Of a DNA stretch of 64,000 nt, positions 45,395-56,992 are shown one piece after another; positions within the stretch are counted from its first letter, which is position 1, and each line of letters starts with the position of its first letter. The notes beneath the pieces were generated by a model. That model saw nothing but the letters and a program-made list of their open reading frames with translations, did not search any database and was not told where the DNA came from. Where the stretch lies: positions 20,584,001-20,648,000 of the forward strand of contig NC_071332.1 of NCBI RefSeq assembly GCF_010183535.1, in the 5' to 3' direction. Source of the DNA: Caenorhabditis remanei. Taxonomy: Eukaryota > Nematoda > Chromadorea > Rhabditida > Rhabditidae. The position numbers were made by a program, and so were the translations under genes.

Positions 45395-46850
45395 TAAGAG
45401 GCGCTGTCTGTAAGATGAGGATTCCTCTTGGCACAGTTGCAAAAAGATGTTTCAATCCGAACTCTTTTTACATCATATATACCCCTATGGTAGTGATTCA
45501 CAAACAATAAATCATCAGTCCCCTATGACGTCATCCTAGGAAAATATGACCAATAATTGACTTTTCACCCAAAAATTCACAAAAATTTCAATTTTCCAGA
45601 TAACTGTGCAAAACTTTCGGTACATGTTAGGAGTGTTCTTGACTACCTCTACACAAATTTCCAGCCCTCTAGACACCCCAGAAACCGTTCAAGTAAATTT
45701 AATTTTTATGTTTGATCAACTTTTCTCAAAAAATCCCTGTGGAAGCCATAAAATTTCAAATCGTATTCATATTCCCCGCAAAGTGTTCTATCAAATCCAA
45801 TTAAAATCATCAAATAGTGGGTGGACCATTTTGAGATATTTCGATTTTTTCAAAAATCACATAAGGGTCCCCCCTTATGAAAATTTTTTTTTGGTAAAAA
45901 ATTTGAAAAAAAAAATTGTTACGAAAATGATCAGAATATTGATTACACACGTGAAGTAAACCAATTCCAAGATTTTACACCTCAGAAATTGGTTTGAACA
46001 GATTTCGAATTTTTCTTCATCAAAATTTTTTCCCATTTTTTGACGTTTTCATCAATAATTTGTACAGAAGCCATAAAATTTCAACTAATGCACTAAATTC
46101 CCGCAATATTTAACATACGATCCATTTAAAACCATCAGAAAACAAGTGGACCATTTTGAGATATTTTCATTTATTTTGAAAATCACATAAGGGTCCCCCC
46201 CATGGAAAAAAAAATTTTATGAAAAAATAATTCGAAAGTTTTTTGATGCAAAACCGTTCAGAGCTTTAATGAAATATTAGAAAACCAACTGTAAAAAAGT
46301 TTTGAACGTTTTTGCATAAAAATAATGTCGACTTATTTTTCAATAAAATTTTTTTCCATGGGGGGGACCCTTATGTGATTTTCAAAATAAATGAAAATAT
46401 CTCAAAATGGTCCACTTGTTTTTTGATGATTTCAATTGGATTTGATAGAACACTTTGCGGGGAATATGAATACGATTTGAAATTTTATGGCTTCTACAGG
46501 GATTTTTTGAGAAAAGTTGATCAAACATAAAAATTAAATTTACTTGAACGGTTTCTGGGGTGTCTAGAGGGCTGGAAATTTGTGTAGAGGTAGTCAAGAA
46601 CACTCCTAATATGTTACAAAAGTTTCCCGATGTTATTTAGAAAATTGAAATTTTTGTGAATTTTTGGGTGAAAAGTCAATTATTGGTCATATTTTCCTAG
46701 GATGACGTCATAGGGGACTGGTGACTTATTGTTTGTGAATCACTACCATAGGGGTATATATGATGTAAAAAGAGTTCGGATTGAAACATCTTTTTGCAAC
46801 TGTGCCAAGAGGAATCCTCGTCTTACAGACAACGCCTCTTAGAAACAATG
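45395..46850. repeat. Large inverted duplication with TATA box and CRE in both arms
   Basis: The left arm (45395-45885) and the right arm (46370-46842) are inverted copies, with further inverted similarity toward a centre near 46275. Both arms contain TGACGTCATCCTAGG (a full CRE, TGACGTCA) and GGGGTATATATGATG reading outward, followed by the same ~70 bases (GAAACATCTTTTTGCAACTG). The left arm drives toward the possible gene at 45083-45394; the right arm drives toward no clear ORF. Confidence 0.85.
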
Positions 46851-47615
46851 AGAAAAATGAAATTGACAGCTGAAAAATTCCGAACGCGCAAACTGAAATT
46901 TTCATACTCCCGACCTGGAGTTTCACCCTAAAAATTAAGAAATCAAGCTGTAGACTTGCAGTTTTCTCAAAAGATCAAAAACTTCCCTGTCGTCCTTTTT
47001 CGATGTCTGGGAAATCGTCCAATGCCAAAAAAAAATTGAAATATGCCTCCCACGGCCTCCACAAGTCTAAAATTTTGTTTTTTTTCACAATCGGCAAAAA
47101 TGCATTGCGCCTTTAGTACCGTACTCCGCTTGTGTTTACACAAATGTTCTCCAAACTATTGTTTTATTTTACATCTTTTTCTCTGCGAAACACTTATTTA
47201 CCGATTCTAAAATTATGTATATAGATAATGCTCTCTACACAATTCTAAAACTGAATTTTTAAAATTTCCAACATAGCGCTCTTAGGTAAAAATTAAAAAA
47301 ATAAAGTTTCAGACGCGATTTTTTTCAAAAAATTTTGTTTTTAGAGAAGAGATCAAAAATTTCCTTGCGGTTTTTTTTTGGAGAAAATAGTACCGTGTGC
47401 TGATCTATCATGAATTTTAATAATTTCTTCTAAGCAATTTCTTAGTAATTTCCTCTAAATTCATCCTCATTCTGTTCCCGATATCTCACTTATTTTCCAT
47501 CGGGTTCTCCTTAAATTTTCTTTAACTTCTCTCGAATAAATCGGTTTCTAACATCTCACTCATTACTATTTCTTCAACTATTTTTTTTGCCTTCAAAAAT
47601 TCGTTTTCGTTTCAG
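46851..47615. other. Upstream region of tandem family copy A
   Basis: Non-coding and AT-rich. It holds ATTGCGCCTTTAGTACCGTA at 47104-47123, a block repeated before the other family members. Confidence 0.5.
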
Positions 47616-48704
47616 AGAAATGACGTACCGCCCGTCATTTCGGTATCGGACCACCCCTCATTTCACGATTCCCGTATCGGACAACCGGTCATTCCCGCAT
47701 CCCATATCCAGGTAAGAAAACTGTTATCCAGCCTTCTAAAAGACATTGTCGTTTCAGGATGTTCCTGCTGCTGATGGATCAGATGCACCGGATCCGCCAA
47801 TCGTCATTCCTGCGCCAGCCGCATTCGATAATGAAAGAAGGGAAGCGTCTTCAAGTGAAATGCGAAGAGTAAGTGATGAAATTTGGGTAAAATTAATTTC
47901 GAAATCTTTTCTTGCAGAAAAGACCGAGAGTGGAAGATAGCGGAAGTGAGGGGAGTACGGACGTGTCCACAAATCCGTTTGATATGAGTCGATGGAGTTG
48001 TATGCGAAAAACGCTGGACCCGATCAGCTTTATGATGGTCAACATAAAGTTGCGAGACGAAGATGACACCTCCTTACTCGAATCGTAGGCCAGAAAGATG
48101 TGAGTTTGCATTCAAAGCGAACAAAATATAATTTTCAATTTCTTCAGTGGAGCCGTCATTCAAAACATTCACACTTACCGGATGCCGTGCGGAGAAGGCC
48201 GGTACTTCCAGACATTCTTCGCTCATGAAGAAAACGCGGAAAAAATCAAAAGTGCAATAGACTCTGAGAATTGGATGGCACAGTGGAGAATAAATAGTCT
48301 TGTACGTATTTCTATTTAATTAGGATATTTTGTTTCATTTGTCATAATTTCAGATGGCGAGAGACGCTCAACCGTTCTTCTGGCATGCGATGGGTTGCGG
48401 GAATCTGTTCAAACTCGTGACGTACTGCACCAAGTAAGTTCTTTCAAGTGAATTTTAATTTAATGAAGTCTTTTTTCTCAGGTTCACGAGAAGTCGCGAA
48501 CTGCACAAGACAGTGAGGGATAAATTGGACGCTCAAGAAACAGTGCGAAAGATTCTCAGCTGCCCAATGTTCGTCGATGACTTCAAGCAGCATTTGAATC
48601 ATATTGGTGAGGCATCGTGGACATCGATTGTGAATAAGCATGATGATCGTGAGGCAAGAGGGAACGACGTTCCAATAAGGAGAATCCGTCCACGCAGAAG
48701 ATAA
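47616..48704 (+). pseudogene. Unknown tandem family, copy A, with in-frame stop
   Basis: Exons 47616-47711, 47758-47868, 47918-48099, 48148-48301, 48354-48433 and 48482-48704 keep phase and match copy B exon by exon from the second onward. The product would be acidic then basic (KRPRVEDSGSEG, possibly a nuclear signal), followed by RNIKLRDEDD-like and YRMPCGEGRYFQ blocks, ending in RRIRPRRR. In exon 3, TCG TAG at 48083-48088 replaces TCG GAG of copy B, a premature stop that removes the C-terminal half. The first exon has no homologue in copy B, and its true start is unclear. I do not recognise the family. Confidence 0.75.
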
Positions 48705-49757
48705 GCGAACGCTCTGGATCATCAATCATTATCAATTTTATGTTTTGTTTTATGTATACTCCGTTTCTTCCCGTTTCTCATATAGTTAAATTCCTAATCA
48801 TATAAAATAGTACATAGTTTTATATATTAATCCGTGTAAATGTCATATTTCTAATCGTTTCTTTTGACCCCTCAATTTCTGGCTTATCTATTTTTATTTG
48901 TTTTTTCCACTCCAATACCACATAATATAGTATTCATTATTTTTAATGTGTTCTGAATTGGTATGAAATGTAGAATGTTTCATTTAATTCTTGAACTGTT
49001 TCCTCTATTTTTCAGATATTCAGGAGTCTGAAATTCTGGTAGTGTCAAAACGGAGTCAGCAGAGAGATGATTTGAACTATGAGACATTGCCACGGAGTCA
49101 GTGATTGCCCAATAACAGTGAATGTTTGTGGGCTTGTATAATAAACCCAGAGCTCTGTTTTTGTAATTGAGGACATTTGTCTACGAGCACTCTTCAAAGA
49201 GTTGTGGCCGCCAAGCTAACCCGGAAAGTTTCTCCGTAATCCATTGGAGAGATACGCGCCAACTCAGATGACATCAGAAGAAATTAAACACTTCAAAATT
49301 TATTTCCAGTTTTCAGACCCACCATTATATTTCGCACGTAGAAAGCGATCACTGTGATCTACTTTCGGATTTTTTGTATTTTCAGTGAATAAACTTTCAA
49401 GAAAAAAAAACAATTTTTTCAGTTTTTCCACGCGTTTCTTATTAATTTTCAGCAGCTTTAGCACAATCTGATTTAAAAAAAAATATTTCGTTTTATTTTT
49501 AAAAATTGCAAAAAAATCTTTCAAAAGTTGACAAATCATTTGAAAAAGCATGTCTAAAAATTAATTTGAAAAATTTATATTCGAAAAAAACATTGCGCCT
49601 TTAATACCGTACTACGCATTTTTTCGAAAAAATAGTTTTTAAAAATGTCTTGCTAACTTTCAATGTATTTTGCCGTTATGGTTTTATTTTTTCAAAATTT
49701 CCGCACATTTTTTTCTTGTGACTCTTCATTCTATGTTTCAACTAGTGCGTTTTTCAG
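48705..49757. other. Spacer between copies A and B, no gene seen
   Basis: AT-rich. It has a partial dispersed repeat (AGCACTCTTCAAAGAGTT near 49186) and the CATTGCGCCTTTAATACCGT block at 49591-49610. Confidence 0.5.
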
Positions 49758-49762
49758 GTACC

Positions 49763-51434
49763 ATGACCCTGATCAACAACACAGTCAACGTGGATGGAAC
49801 TCTACATCAAAACATTGATATTACACAAGTGAATCTCCACAACGTCAACGTCCAATTCAACCTGAATGTCTACCCGGTAAGGTCTTCATGACTGTTGTGA
49901 GATTTTTGCACAAATGGCGCGTGACAAGAGGACTATCAGTCACAATACCGTAAATGTTGTATAACTTTTGCATACATATTTTCTGATTTTTTGTTATTGC
50001 GGTGGAACTGTTATAATCTTGTCGCATAACAGTTGCAGAAACTGTGAAAGCTGCGGAAAGTAGCCGATAAGATAATCATTCTTAATAATTCCAGACGACA
50101 TCTCCTCCCTTCACATCTGGAGCACCGCCACGACCACCAACCAACAATACCAATGGACCTCATCCGGGAAAGCCGTCAACGTCAGTGGGTGACGAGACAA
50201 GTGATGTGACACCACCATCAGGAAACGTGGAAAATGAAAGTTTTGAGGTAAGAAAACTGTAATACAGCCTTCTAAAAGACATGTTCGTTTCAGGACGTTC
50301 CTGCTGCTGAGGAATCAGATGCACCGGATCCGACAATCAACGATGATCTGACATGGATTAGGCGGCAATCGACTGTGCAGGAATATGATGCGATGGATAA
50401 CGCTTTCGTCAATCCTCCATCCGTGGACATGTCAACTTCATTCGACCCTACATCGATGACACCAGTTCGCGCAAGATCTGTTGCCAACGATCTTCTCAAC
50501 CAACTGTTAGCGAGAAATGCGCCAACCGTGCCGCAAGACAATACGAGAAATGGTTCCGGCTAACTAATCATCGCCGGTAATGAAAGAAGCGAATCGTCTT
50601 CAAGTGAAATGCGAAGAGTAAGTGAGGAAATTTAGGTAAAATTAATTTTGAAATCTTTTCTTGCAGAAAAGACCAAGAATTGAAGACAGCGGAAGTGACG
50701 GGAATACGGAGGTGTCCACAAATCCGTTTGATATGAGTCGTTGGAGCTACATGAGAAGAATGCTGGACCCGATCAGCTTTATGATGGTCAACATAAAGTT
50801 GCGAGACGAAGATGACACCTCCTTACTCGAATCGGAGGCCAGAAAGATGTGAGTTTGCATTCAAAGCGAACAAAATATAATTTTCAATTTCTTCAGTGGA
50901 GCCGTCATTCAAAACATTCACACTTACCGGATGCCGTGCGGAGAAGGCCGGTACTTCCAGATATTCTCCGCTTATGAAGAGAACGCGGACAAAATCAAAA
51001 GTGCAATAGATTCGGAGAATTGGATGGCACAGTGGAGAATAAATAGTCTTGTACGTATTTCTATTTAATTAGGATATTTTGTTTCATTTGTCATAATTTC
51101 AGATGGCGACAGACGCTCAACCGTTCTTCTGGCATGGGCTGGGTTGCGGGAATCTGTTCAAACTTGTGACGTACTGCACCAAGTAAGTTCTTTCAGATGA
51201 ATTTTAATTTAATGAAATCTAATTTTCAGGTTCACGAGAAGTCGCGAACTGTACACGACAGTGAGGGATAAATTGGACGCTCAAGAAACAGTGCGAGAGA
51301 TTCTCAGATGCCCAGTGCAGCATTCAAATCCTCTTGGACAGGCATGGTGGACAGCGATTGGGAAAAAGCATGATGATCGTGAGGCAAGAGGGAACGACGT
51401 TCCATTAAGGAGAATCCGTCCACGCAGAAGATAA
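49763..51434 (+). pseudogene. Unknown tandem family, copy B, possibly split by a stop
   Basis: TTTTTCAG ends five bases before the ATG, as for trans-splicing. Exons 49763-49876 (MTLINNTVNVDG, then an Asn/Val-rich beta-like repeat), 50095-50247 (Pro/Thr-rich) and from 50294 run in phase to a TAA at 50561-50563, giving a 178-residue product ending TRNGSG. Downstream, 50564-50617 is open in the same frame, followed by exons 50667-50848, 50897-51050, 51103-51182 and 51230-51434 that match copy A and are undamaged. Either the TAA is a single nonsense mutation in a ~400-residue protein, or an unseen donor removes it, or the two halves are separate genes. Function unknown. Confidence 0.65.
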
Positions 51435-51780
51435 GCGAACGCTCTGGATCATCAATCATTATCAATTTTATGTTTTGTTTTATGTATACTCCGTTTCTTC
51501 CCGTCTCTTCTGAATGTAGATTCATATCTAGAGACCGCAACATTTTTTTCAAACTCAATTTTTCATTAAAATTTCCATCCTGACCTTTTCTTCAGGTAAA
51601 TGGAAGTACATTCCCAAATTTTTTTCTGAAAATATTCACTCTCTCCGAAGTTACAGGACCTTTTAGTCAGCCATGGTTTCTACTGAATTTCTCTTGGGGA
51701 ATTCTTTTGTTTTGAAAATTAATAAACTTGTACTTAATTCCATTTAATTAGGTTTTTTGTTTCATTTGTCATAATTTCTG

Positions 51781-54055
51781 ATGGCGACAGACTCGCAACC
51801 AGGGTGCTCAACCGATACTTCAAAACCGATTAAAATCGGTTATTGATTAAAAAATCGGTTAAAATATGAGCCGGTTTTTAAAAAAGAAATCGGTTTTTCT
51901 CCAGGGAAAAATTGGTTAAAATTCGATTTTCTTCGATTGTTTCGAAAAAAAAACCGATTTTGTTCGGTTTAGAAACCGGTTAAAACCGATTAGTCTCCGA
52001 TTTTTACGGCAAACACTCACTTGCTAGTAGATCATTTGCTATTTTCCCGTTTGCTATTGAGTCTCACTTGCTATATAGGATCACTTGCTATATTGGACTC
52101 ACTTGCTATGAAATTTCAAAATTTCAGGGTCTCATTTGCTATTAAAAGTCTCACTTGCTATTCGAAATCTCACTTGCTATTTTTTTGGCTCATTTGCTAT
52201 TTGCAGGTTGATTTTTCCAGTTTCTGCTTTTTGTCGGCGCTTGTTCCACACTTGGAAGCTTGTTATTATTGTGACTTCTGCATGTTTCGAGTTCACATGG
52301 AATGTATTTTGACTGCCCCACCCCTATGTTGATCGACAACTAGCCCTGAGCTCAAAAATGGACCGGTAAACATGAAATTTTGTGAGTAAAATGCTCAACC
52401 CTAGCATATCATTTTCTTAGTTGATCACTTTTTTGTAGGACCCCTCCCTGGGTTACTGTAGCTCATAGAGACTCAGTCACGTTCAATATAGCACAACAGT
52501 CCAGGGAAGACCCGCATCAAAAAACGGCCAACTACAAAATTAAAGTACAAGGATTGATCTGTTCATGCACAAAGTTTCAAAATTTTTTCTCAATTTCTGA
52601 GCCTGTACCATCGTCTCAAACTTTTTCTTTGACTTCCTCTCGACACCTCGCTAGTGCCTCCTCACTGAGAGGAGACTTGTTAGATTAACAGAATACATTT
52701 TTTATGTTTAAGGGGCTAGTCCACCTTATTTTCTAATATTCCTCGGTGGTTTCGAACAAAATATTTATACTTTGATGAAATCATAGATCGAAACCGAAAT
52801 TCAATTAATTGAGCTTGTGAGCGAAATTACCGAGTTCTATGATAAATCACATTTTCACCTTTTTCAGGACCAAAAATTTTTTCACAAGTTTCATATTTTG
52901 GTCGAACCCTGCATGAAATCTGCTACAATTATGCTACTAACTCATTTTCTGAACAAACCGGGAAAATAACCAGAAAATTTATGAAAAGAAATTTTCGAAA
53001 AAATTTAATTTTTCAAAAACGAGGTTACGTCACAGTAAAACCCATTGTGACTCATTTTTTCTTGGCAAAACTCATACGCAAAAAAAAACGGTACTTTAGG
53101 GGTGGGGCAGTCAAAATACATTCCATGTGAACTCGAAACATGCAGAAGTCACAATAATAACAAGCTTCCACGTGTGGAACAAGCGCCGACAAAAAGCAGA
53201 AACTGGAAAAATCAACCTGCAAATAGCAAATGAGCCAAAAAAATAGCAAGTGAGATTTCGAATAGCAAGTGAGACTTTTAATAGCAAATGAGACCCTGAA
53301 ATTTTGAAATTTCATAGCAAGTGAGTCCAATATAGCAAGTGATCCTATATAGCAAGTGAGACTCAATAGCAAACGGGAAAATAGCAAATGATCTACTAGC
53401 AAGTGAGTGTTTGCCGATTTTTACCGATTTTCACCGGATTTTCTGAAAGTTCAAACTCTACGGCGGTTTGTCACGTTTTTATCATATTTTGTTCAAATTT
53501 TCTTAAAAATTAGAAAAAAACGTGTGAAGTAATCGAAACGTGACAGTTTGAATTTTCAAAAAAACCGATGAAAATCGGTAAAAATCGAAGAATAATCGGT
53601 TTTTTAACCGGTTTCAAAACCGCTAAAAACCGAAACCGAACGGTTTTTTTCAAAACACAATCGAAGAAAATCGATTCTTCTCCGATTGTTGATCGATTTC
53701 CTACCGATTTTAGTTTTTGAGAAATCGGTTAAAATTCTTCGGTGAGAGAAACGATTTTCATCGGTTTAAAAAAATCGGTTTTTCATCGGTTTTACCTTCG
53801 GTTGAGCACCCTGTTCGCAACTATTGGCATGAGCTGGGTCCCAGAAAGCTCTTCGGACTAGTTCCGTACTGCTCCGAGTAAGTTCTTTCGGGTGAATTAT
53901 AATTTAATGGATTTGTTTGTTTCAGGCTCGAGGGCAGTCCGGAGCTCTGTACAACTGTCAGAGAGAAATTTGACGATCAACAGAAAGTGCGAAAGATACT
54001 ATATGGAGGTCAACGATTTGTCGATGAATTCAAAAGTCATCTTGGGCAGCGCTAA
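51781..54055 (+). pseudogene. Unknown tandem family, copy C remnant, split by a transposon
   Basis: The 3' end only. ATGGCGACAGACTCGCAAC at 51781 matches the fifth exon of copy A, but its acceptor is mutated (TTTCTG instead of TTTCAG). A 2.0 kb element then interrupts it. The exon resumes at 53814 (CATGAGCTGGGTCC) with a donor at 53880, and the last exon runs 53926-54055, ending HLGQR. The upstream exons are missing. Confidence 0.8.
51800..53813. mobile_element. 2014 bp hAT-like fold-back element
   Basis: Ends CAGGGTGCTCAACCGA and TCGGTTGAGCACCCTG are perfect 16 bp inverted repeats; CAGGG termini are typical of hAT elements. The flanks are CTCGCAAC (51792-51799) and TTCGCAAC (53814-53821), an 8 bp target duplication with one mismatch. 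Subterminal zones are packed with AAAATCGGTT-type words. Both arms (about 52010-52320 and 53100-53410) carry ten copies of a CACTTGCTAT-like motif (CATTTGCTAT variants), in opposite orientation. Near-identical ~100-codon frames in the two arms reflect the inverted repeat. No transposase; non-autonomous. Confidence 0.88.
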
Positions 54056-54666
54056 AAATTAAAGAAATAAAGTTTCAGACCTGCAATGTTCTCGAAAATG
54101 TTGTCTTTTGAGAGGAGATCAAAAATTTCCTTGCGGTTTTTTGTTTTCGAAGTCTGGGAAAGAAAATATATTGGAATATGCATTAGCAAGTCTAAAAATT
54201 TATTTTCTTCAATCAGCAAAAAATGCATTGCGCCTTTAGTACCGTACTCCGCTTGTGTCAACGAAAATGTTTTAAAATTATTGTTTTATTTTACTTTTTC
54301 TTCTCTGCGAAATACTTGTTATGTGAAAAAAAACTGTGAAAAATAAAGTTTGGCCAAGGATTTTCAAAAAAAATATTTCGCGGGCTAAAACACGATAGAC
54401 CATTTGTGCACTGGCGTGTTTCGGCCGCGAAAATTTCTTTTGAACTTTGTTTTTTCACAGTATGTATGTGGAGAATTCTCTCTACACAACTTCTAAAACT
54501 GAATTTTCTTATTTTGAAATGAATTTTCTTCTCTCGAAAATGAGAAAGCTCTCTTTTAATTGCAAAAATAAACGTTTCTTCTGAAAAATCAATCTAAATT
54601 ATTTTAGAACACCTTCGTAACTTTTCCTTTTTCTACCCTCTATTTAATTATGCATGTTTCAGGGTT

Positions 54667-54753
54667 ATGAATCAACACACTTTTCACGTGGACTCTCAAG
54701 GAGGAACGGTCAACTTCACGATCAACAACGTCTGCAACATCATCGTCGCTCCA
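54667..54753 (+). pseudogene. Orphan first exon of the unknown tandem family (copy D)
   Basis: TTTCAGGGTT precedes ATG; 29 codons (MNQHTFHVDSQGG, TVNFTINNVCNI) end at a GTAAGT donor. It resembles exon 1 of copy B in length, Asn/Val pattern and upstream block. No downstream exons of the family follow before the next genes. Confidence 0.6.
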
Positions 54754-55476
54754 GTAAGTTCGGGAATAACTAGAGTGCTGGGATAGATCTCTACATTTCT
54801 ACGATAGAAAATCTTTTTTTATATCAAAATTCCACTGATTCAGTGTAATTTTCTGGGTTTCTCTAAAATTGACTTCTCAAATACTTCCCTTAGAGAAGTA
54901 TGGGGGGTATATAGGACACACAAGGAAAGGGGAGGGTTAGGAGATACAGGAACACACCGTGAGAGACACCGTGTTTCATCAGTGAAACATATGTTTGCAA
55001 GGGTTATGTGGTTGAATTTATTGATTATAGAAGTGTTTTAACTAATTAGTTTCGTTAATTAGCGGTTTTCTATATTTTATTTATTGAAATTAATTGAATT
55101 TTTTCTGTTTTTATTTTATTTTGTTTTATTCTAAGACATTTATATAGTTTATAATTTCCGTGTACTTGTTTATTTAACTAATTAATTTTTTTTTTTGTTT
55201 TTGATTCGTTTAATTAGTTAATTGATTTTTGTTTTGATTCATTTTAATTAGTTAATTGATTTTTGTTTTGATTCATTTTAATTAGTTAATTGATTTTTGT
55301 TTTGATTCAATAAGTACCAGATCCTATTTATTACACGTATATTATAAGTTATATTACATATGCTATAGTTTATCACAGATTCATTATTTTTGACTATGTG
55401 AACTTATTAATACCGAATGTATTTTTGGAAACTATCACTAACCATAAGAGAAAAAGGGGCGGAGCCTGAGGCTGAC
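54754..55476. other. Non-coding, AT-rich, with short repeats
   Basis: Includes AGAGAAGTATGGGGGG at ~54893 (a similar AGAGAAGTATGGGGGT lies at 63451), small palindromes such as GTTTCATCAGTGAAAC at ~54970, and a 34 bp tandem repeat at 55203-55310. Confidence 0.5.
55203..55310 (+). repeat. 34 bp tandem repeat, ~3.2 copies
   Basis: The unit TTAATTAGTTAATTGATTTT plus TGTTTTGATTCATT is repeated with only a few differences. Confidence 0.8.
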
Positions 55477-55484
55477 TATAAATA
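55477..55484 (+). promoter_or_regulatory. TATA box of the small PolB-associated gene
   Basis: TATAAATA about 110 bases upstream of the first in-frame Met at 55591. Short upstream ATGs lie between the two, so translation may be restrained. Confidence 0.6.
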
Positions 55485-55590
55485 CCCGAACGAATTAGAA
55501 TATTATTTCATAATGTTTCCTTTTTCTTTACTATGAGTGACGTTTTTTTTTCTTTCTTGGAAAACTCTTTGAGTTTTCATTGTTTTAAAT

Positions 55591-56213
55591 ATGTTATCTT
55601 TCCGTAAATCATCTTTGAATACGAAATCCAGTCAAAATTCTTGTGTTTTTTACAACAGGAAAACCAACGCAATGTCATCAACATCAGCCAATGATCGAGA
55701 GGTTTCTCCAACCAGAGATCAAGAGACTTCTGAGATAGTTGCGTACATCAAATCAATTAGTGCTAATATTTTATCTCAAGAGGTGAACTACAAGTAACTT
55801 AACAACTCTTACGTTTCTTATTTTTTCAGGAACTCAACAAGAAAGCAGTGACGATTTTGAGAAAAACAACAGAAGAAGCACGAGGAGCCTTCCAGGGATC
55901 AGTAGTCACAGTCAAACTGTTTGTAGAACTCTCACGAGTAATAACTGTTCATCCGTTGGGCCCTGAAGCATTTGGAGAATGTGTTCATCAGCTTACCAAT
56001 GACCACAATCCATTTGATATCTCCAATCGTACACATGTATCAGTTGCTTTTGAATCCACTCATTCTGCTGTACCACTCGCTAGCTTCTTCAAAAGCCTTA
56101 ACGAAATAACACCTGAAACAATTGTGGACTGCCTGGCTGAAAGTGATCAATGTCTCGAACTGGACATACCAAGAGTGTCAATCATTTTCACATATATTCG
56201 GTCACCGTTTTGA
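55591..56213 (+). CDS. Small protein paralogous to the N-terminal domain of the adjacent PolB
   Basis: Two exons, 55591-55782 and 55830-56213; 191 residues from the first Met (MLSFRKSSL), or 164 from MSSTSAND. The second exon aligns with the PolB N-terminus: SVVTVKLFVELSRVITVHP against ELVTLSIELPTTMTSHP, then NPFD/DPFK, ITPETIVDCL/VTTEEIVTNL and LELDIPRVSIIFTYI/LELDIPKLVVTFTYV. The intron just before the domain is in the same place in both genes, so this is a segmental duplication. The protein stops at the domain end and AATAAA follows at 56242. Function unknown; a role with the polymerase is an inference from homology and adjacency. Confidence 0.75.
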
Positions 56214-56241
56214 TTTCCTTATACTGTGTTGCTGTTTGACA

Positions 56242-56247
56242 AATAAA
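56242..56247 (+). terminator. Polyadenylation signal of the small gene
   Basis: AATAAA 29 bases after the stop codon, in a T-rich context. Confidence 0.65.
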
Positions 56248-56870
56248 CATTTTATTGAAAGTATTCTTTGTTTGTGTTTAAAAAAAAACACACACTAATG
56301 TAGTTTTCATCCATCTCTGAGTATCGTTGTAAACAACTTTGCGTGAAAAGTTGTCTGACTTTTTAAAGTTGTGCTGTGCATGTTTCCAAGTTTATATGGG
56401 ATGTCACGTGATATTCACATGACTTCAAAACAGAAGAACTCTGGAAATAACAAAAAAAAAAATCAATACTTTATTCTGAGCAAGCAAATTTTTAAGATAA
56501 AAATTACCTAGAGATATGTACTGAATTTCTCTTGAATATTCAACAGACAATACAATACACCAAAAAGAATATAGTCAAACATTTTTCTTCTGAGCAATAA
56601 GAAATTATTGTGAAACTACAGTGTAGTTTTGTGAACTGAGACTACCACGTGACCAGAACAATTAAAGATCAAAAGATCAAAGATCAAACATTAATAAATA
56701 ATTATGCAATCTCGGAAGTATAGAAAACAATCATCAAATTAATTACTTTAATGATTATAGTGAAAAGTGACAAAACAAGCTTTTTTAGACAAAACACGGT
56801 AAAAGCACCAAAAAATGGTATATTGTGATGATTCGTACAATTTTTGACATGTTCGGAGGGTAGAGGTCAC
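56248..56870. other. Intergenic between the small gene and PolB
   Basis: AT-rich. No ORF. It contains the PolB promoter at its right edge. Confidence 0.5.
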
Positions 56871-56878
56871 TATATAAG
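56871..56878 (+). promoter_or_regulatory. TATA box of the PolB gene
   Basis: TATATAAG 122 bases upstream of the ATG, with a small palindrome ACACTCTATCAGAGTGT at about 56911-56927 between them. Confidence 0.6.
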
Positions 56879-56992
56879 ACACTGAAAGTCTGGTTTCCGT
56901 CATTCATTCACACTCTATCAGAGTGTGACCGTGAGCTCTCTTCCGCTCTCTAATTATTTTGTTATTTTACTTTCTATTTACTGTGCTTGGAA

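Noticed and set aside
45083..45442. Start at the TTG at 45442 for the small ORF
   Set aside because: Non-ATG start with a stop codon close upstream; the ATG at 45394 is preferred, and the gene itself remains doubtful.
45606..46603. Matching ORFs of 117 and 73 codons on opposite strands
   Set aside because: They fall in the arms of the large inverted duplication and lack start context; similarity is due to the repeat.
52021..53402. Two near-identical ~100-codon frames on opposite strands
   Set aside because: They lie in the inverted arms of the hAT-like element and are made of repeated CACTTGCTAT words; no coding features.
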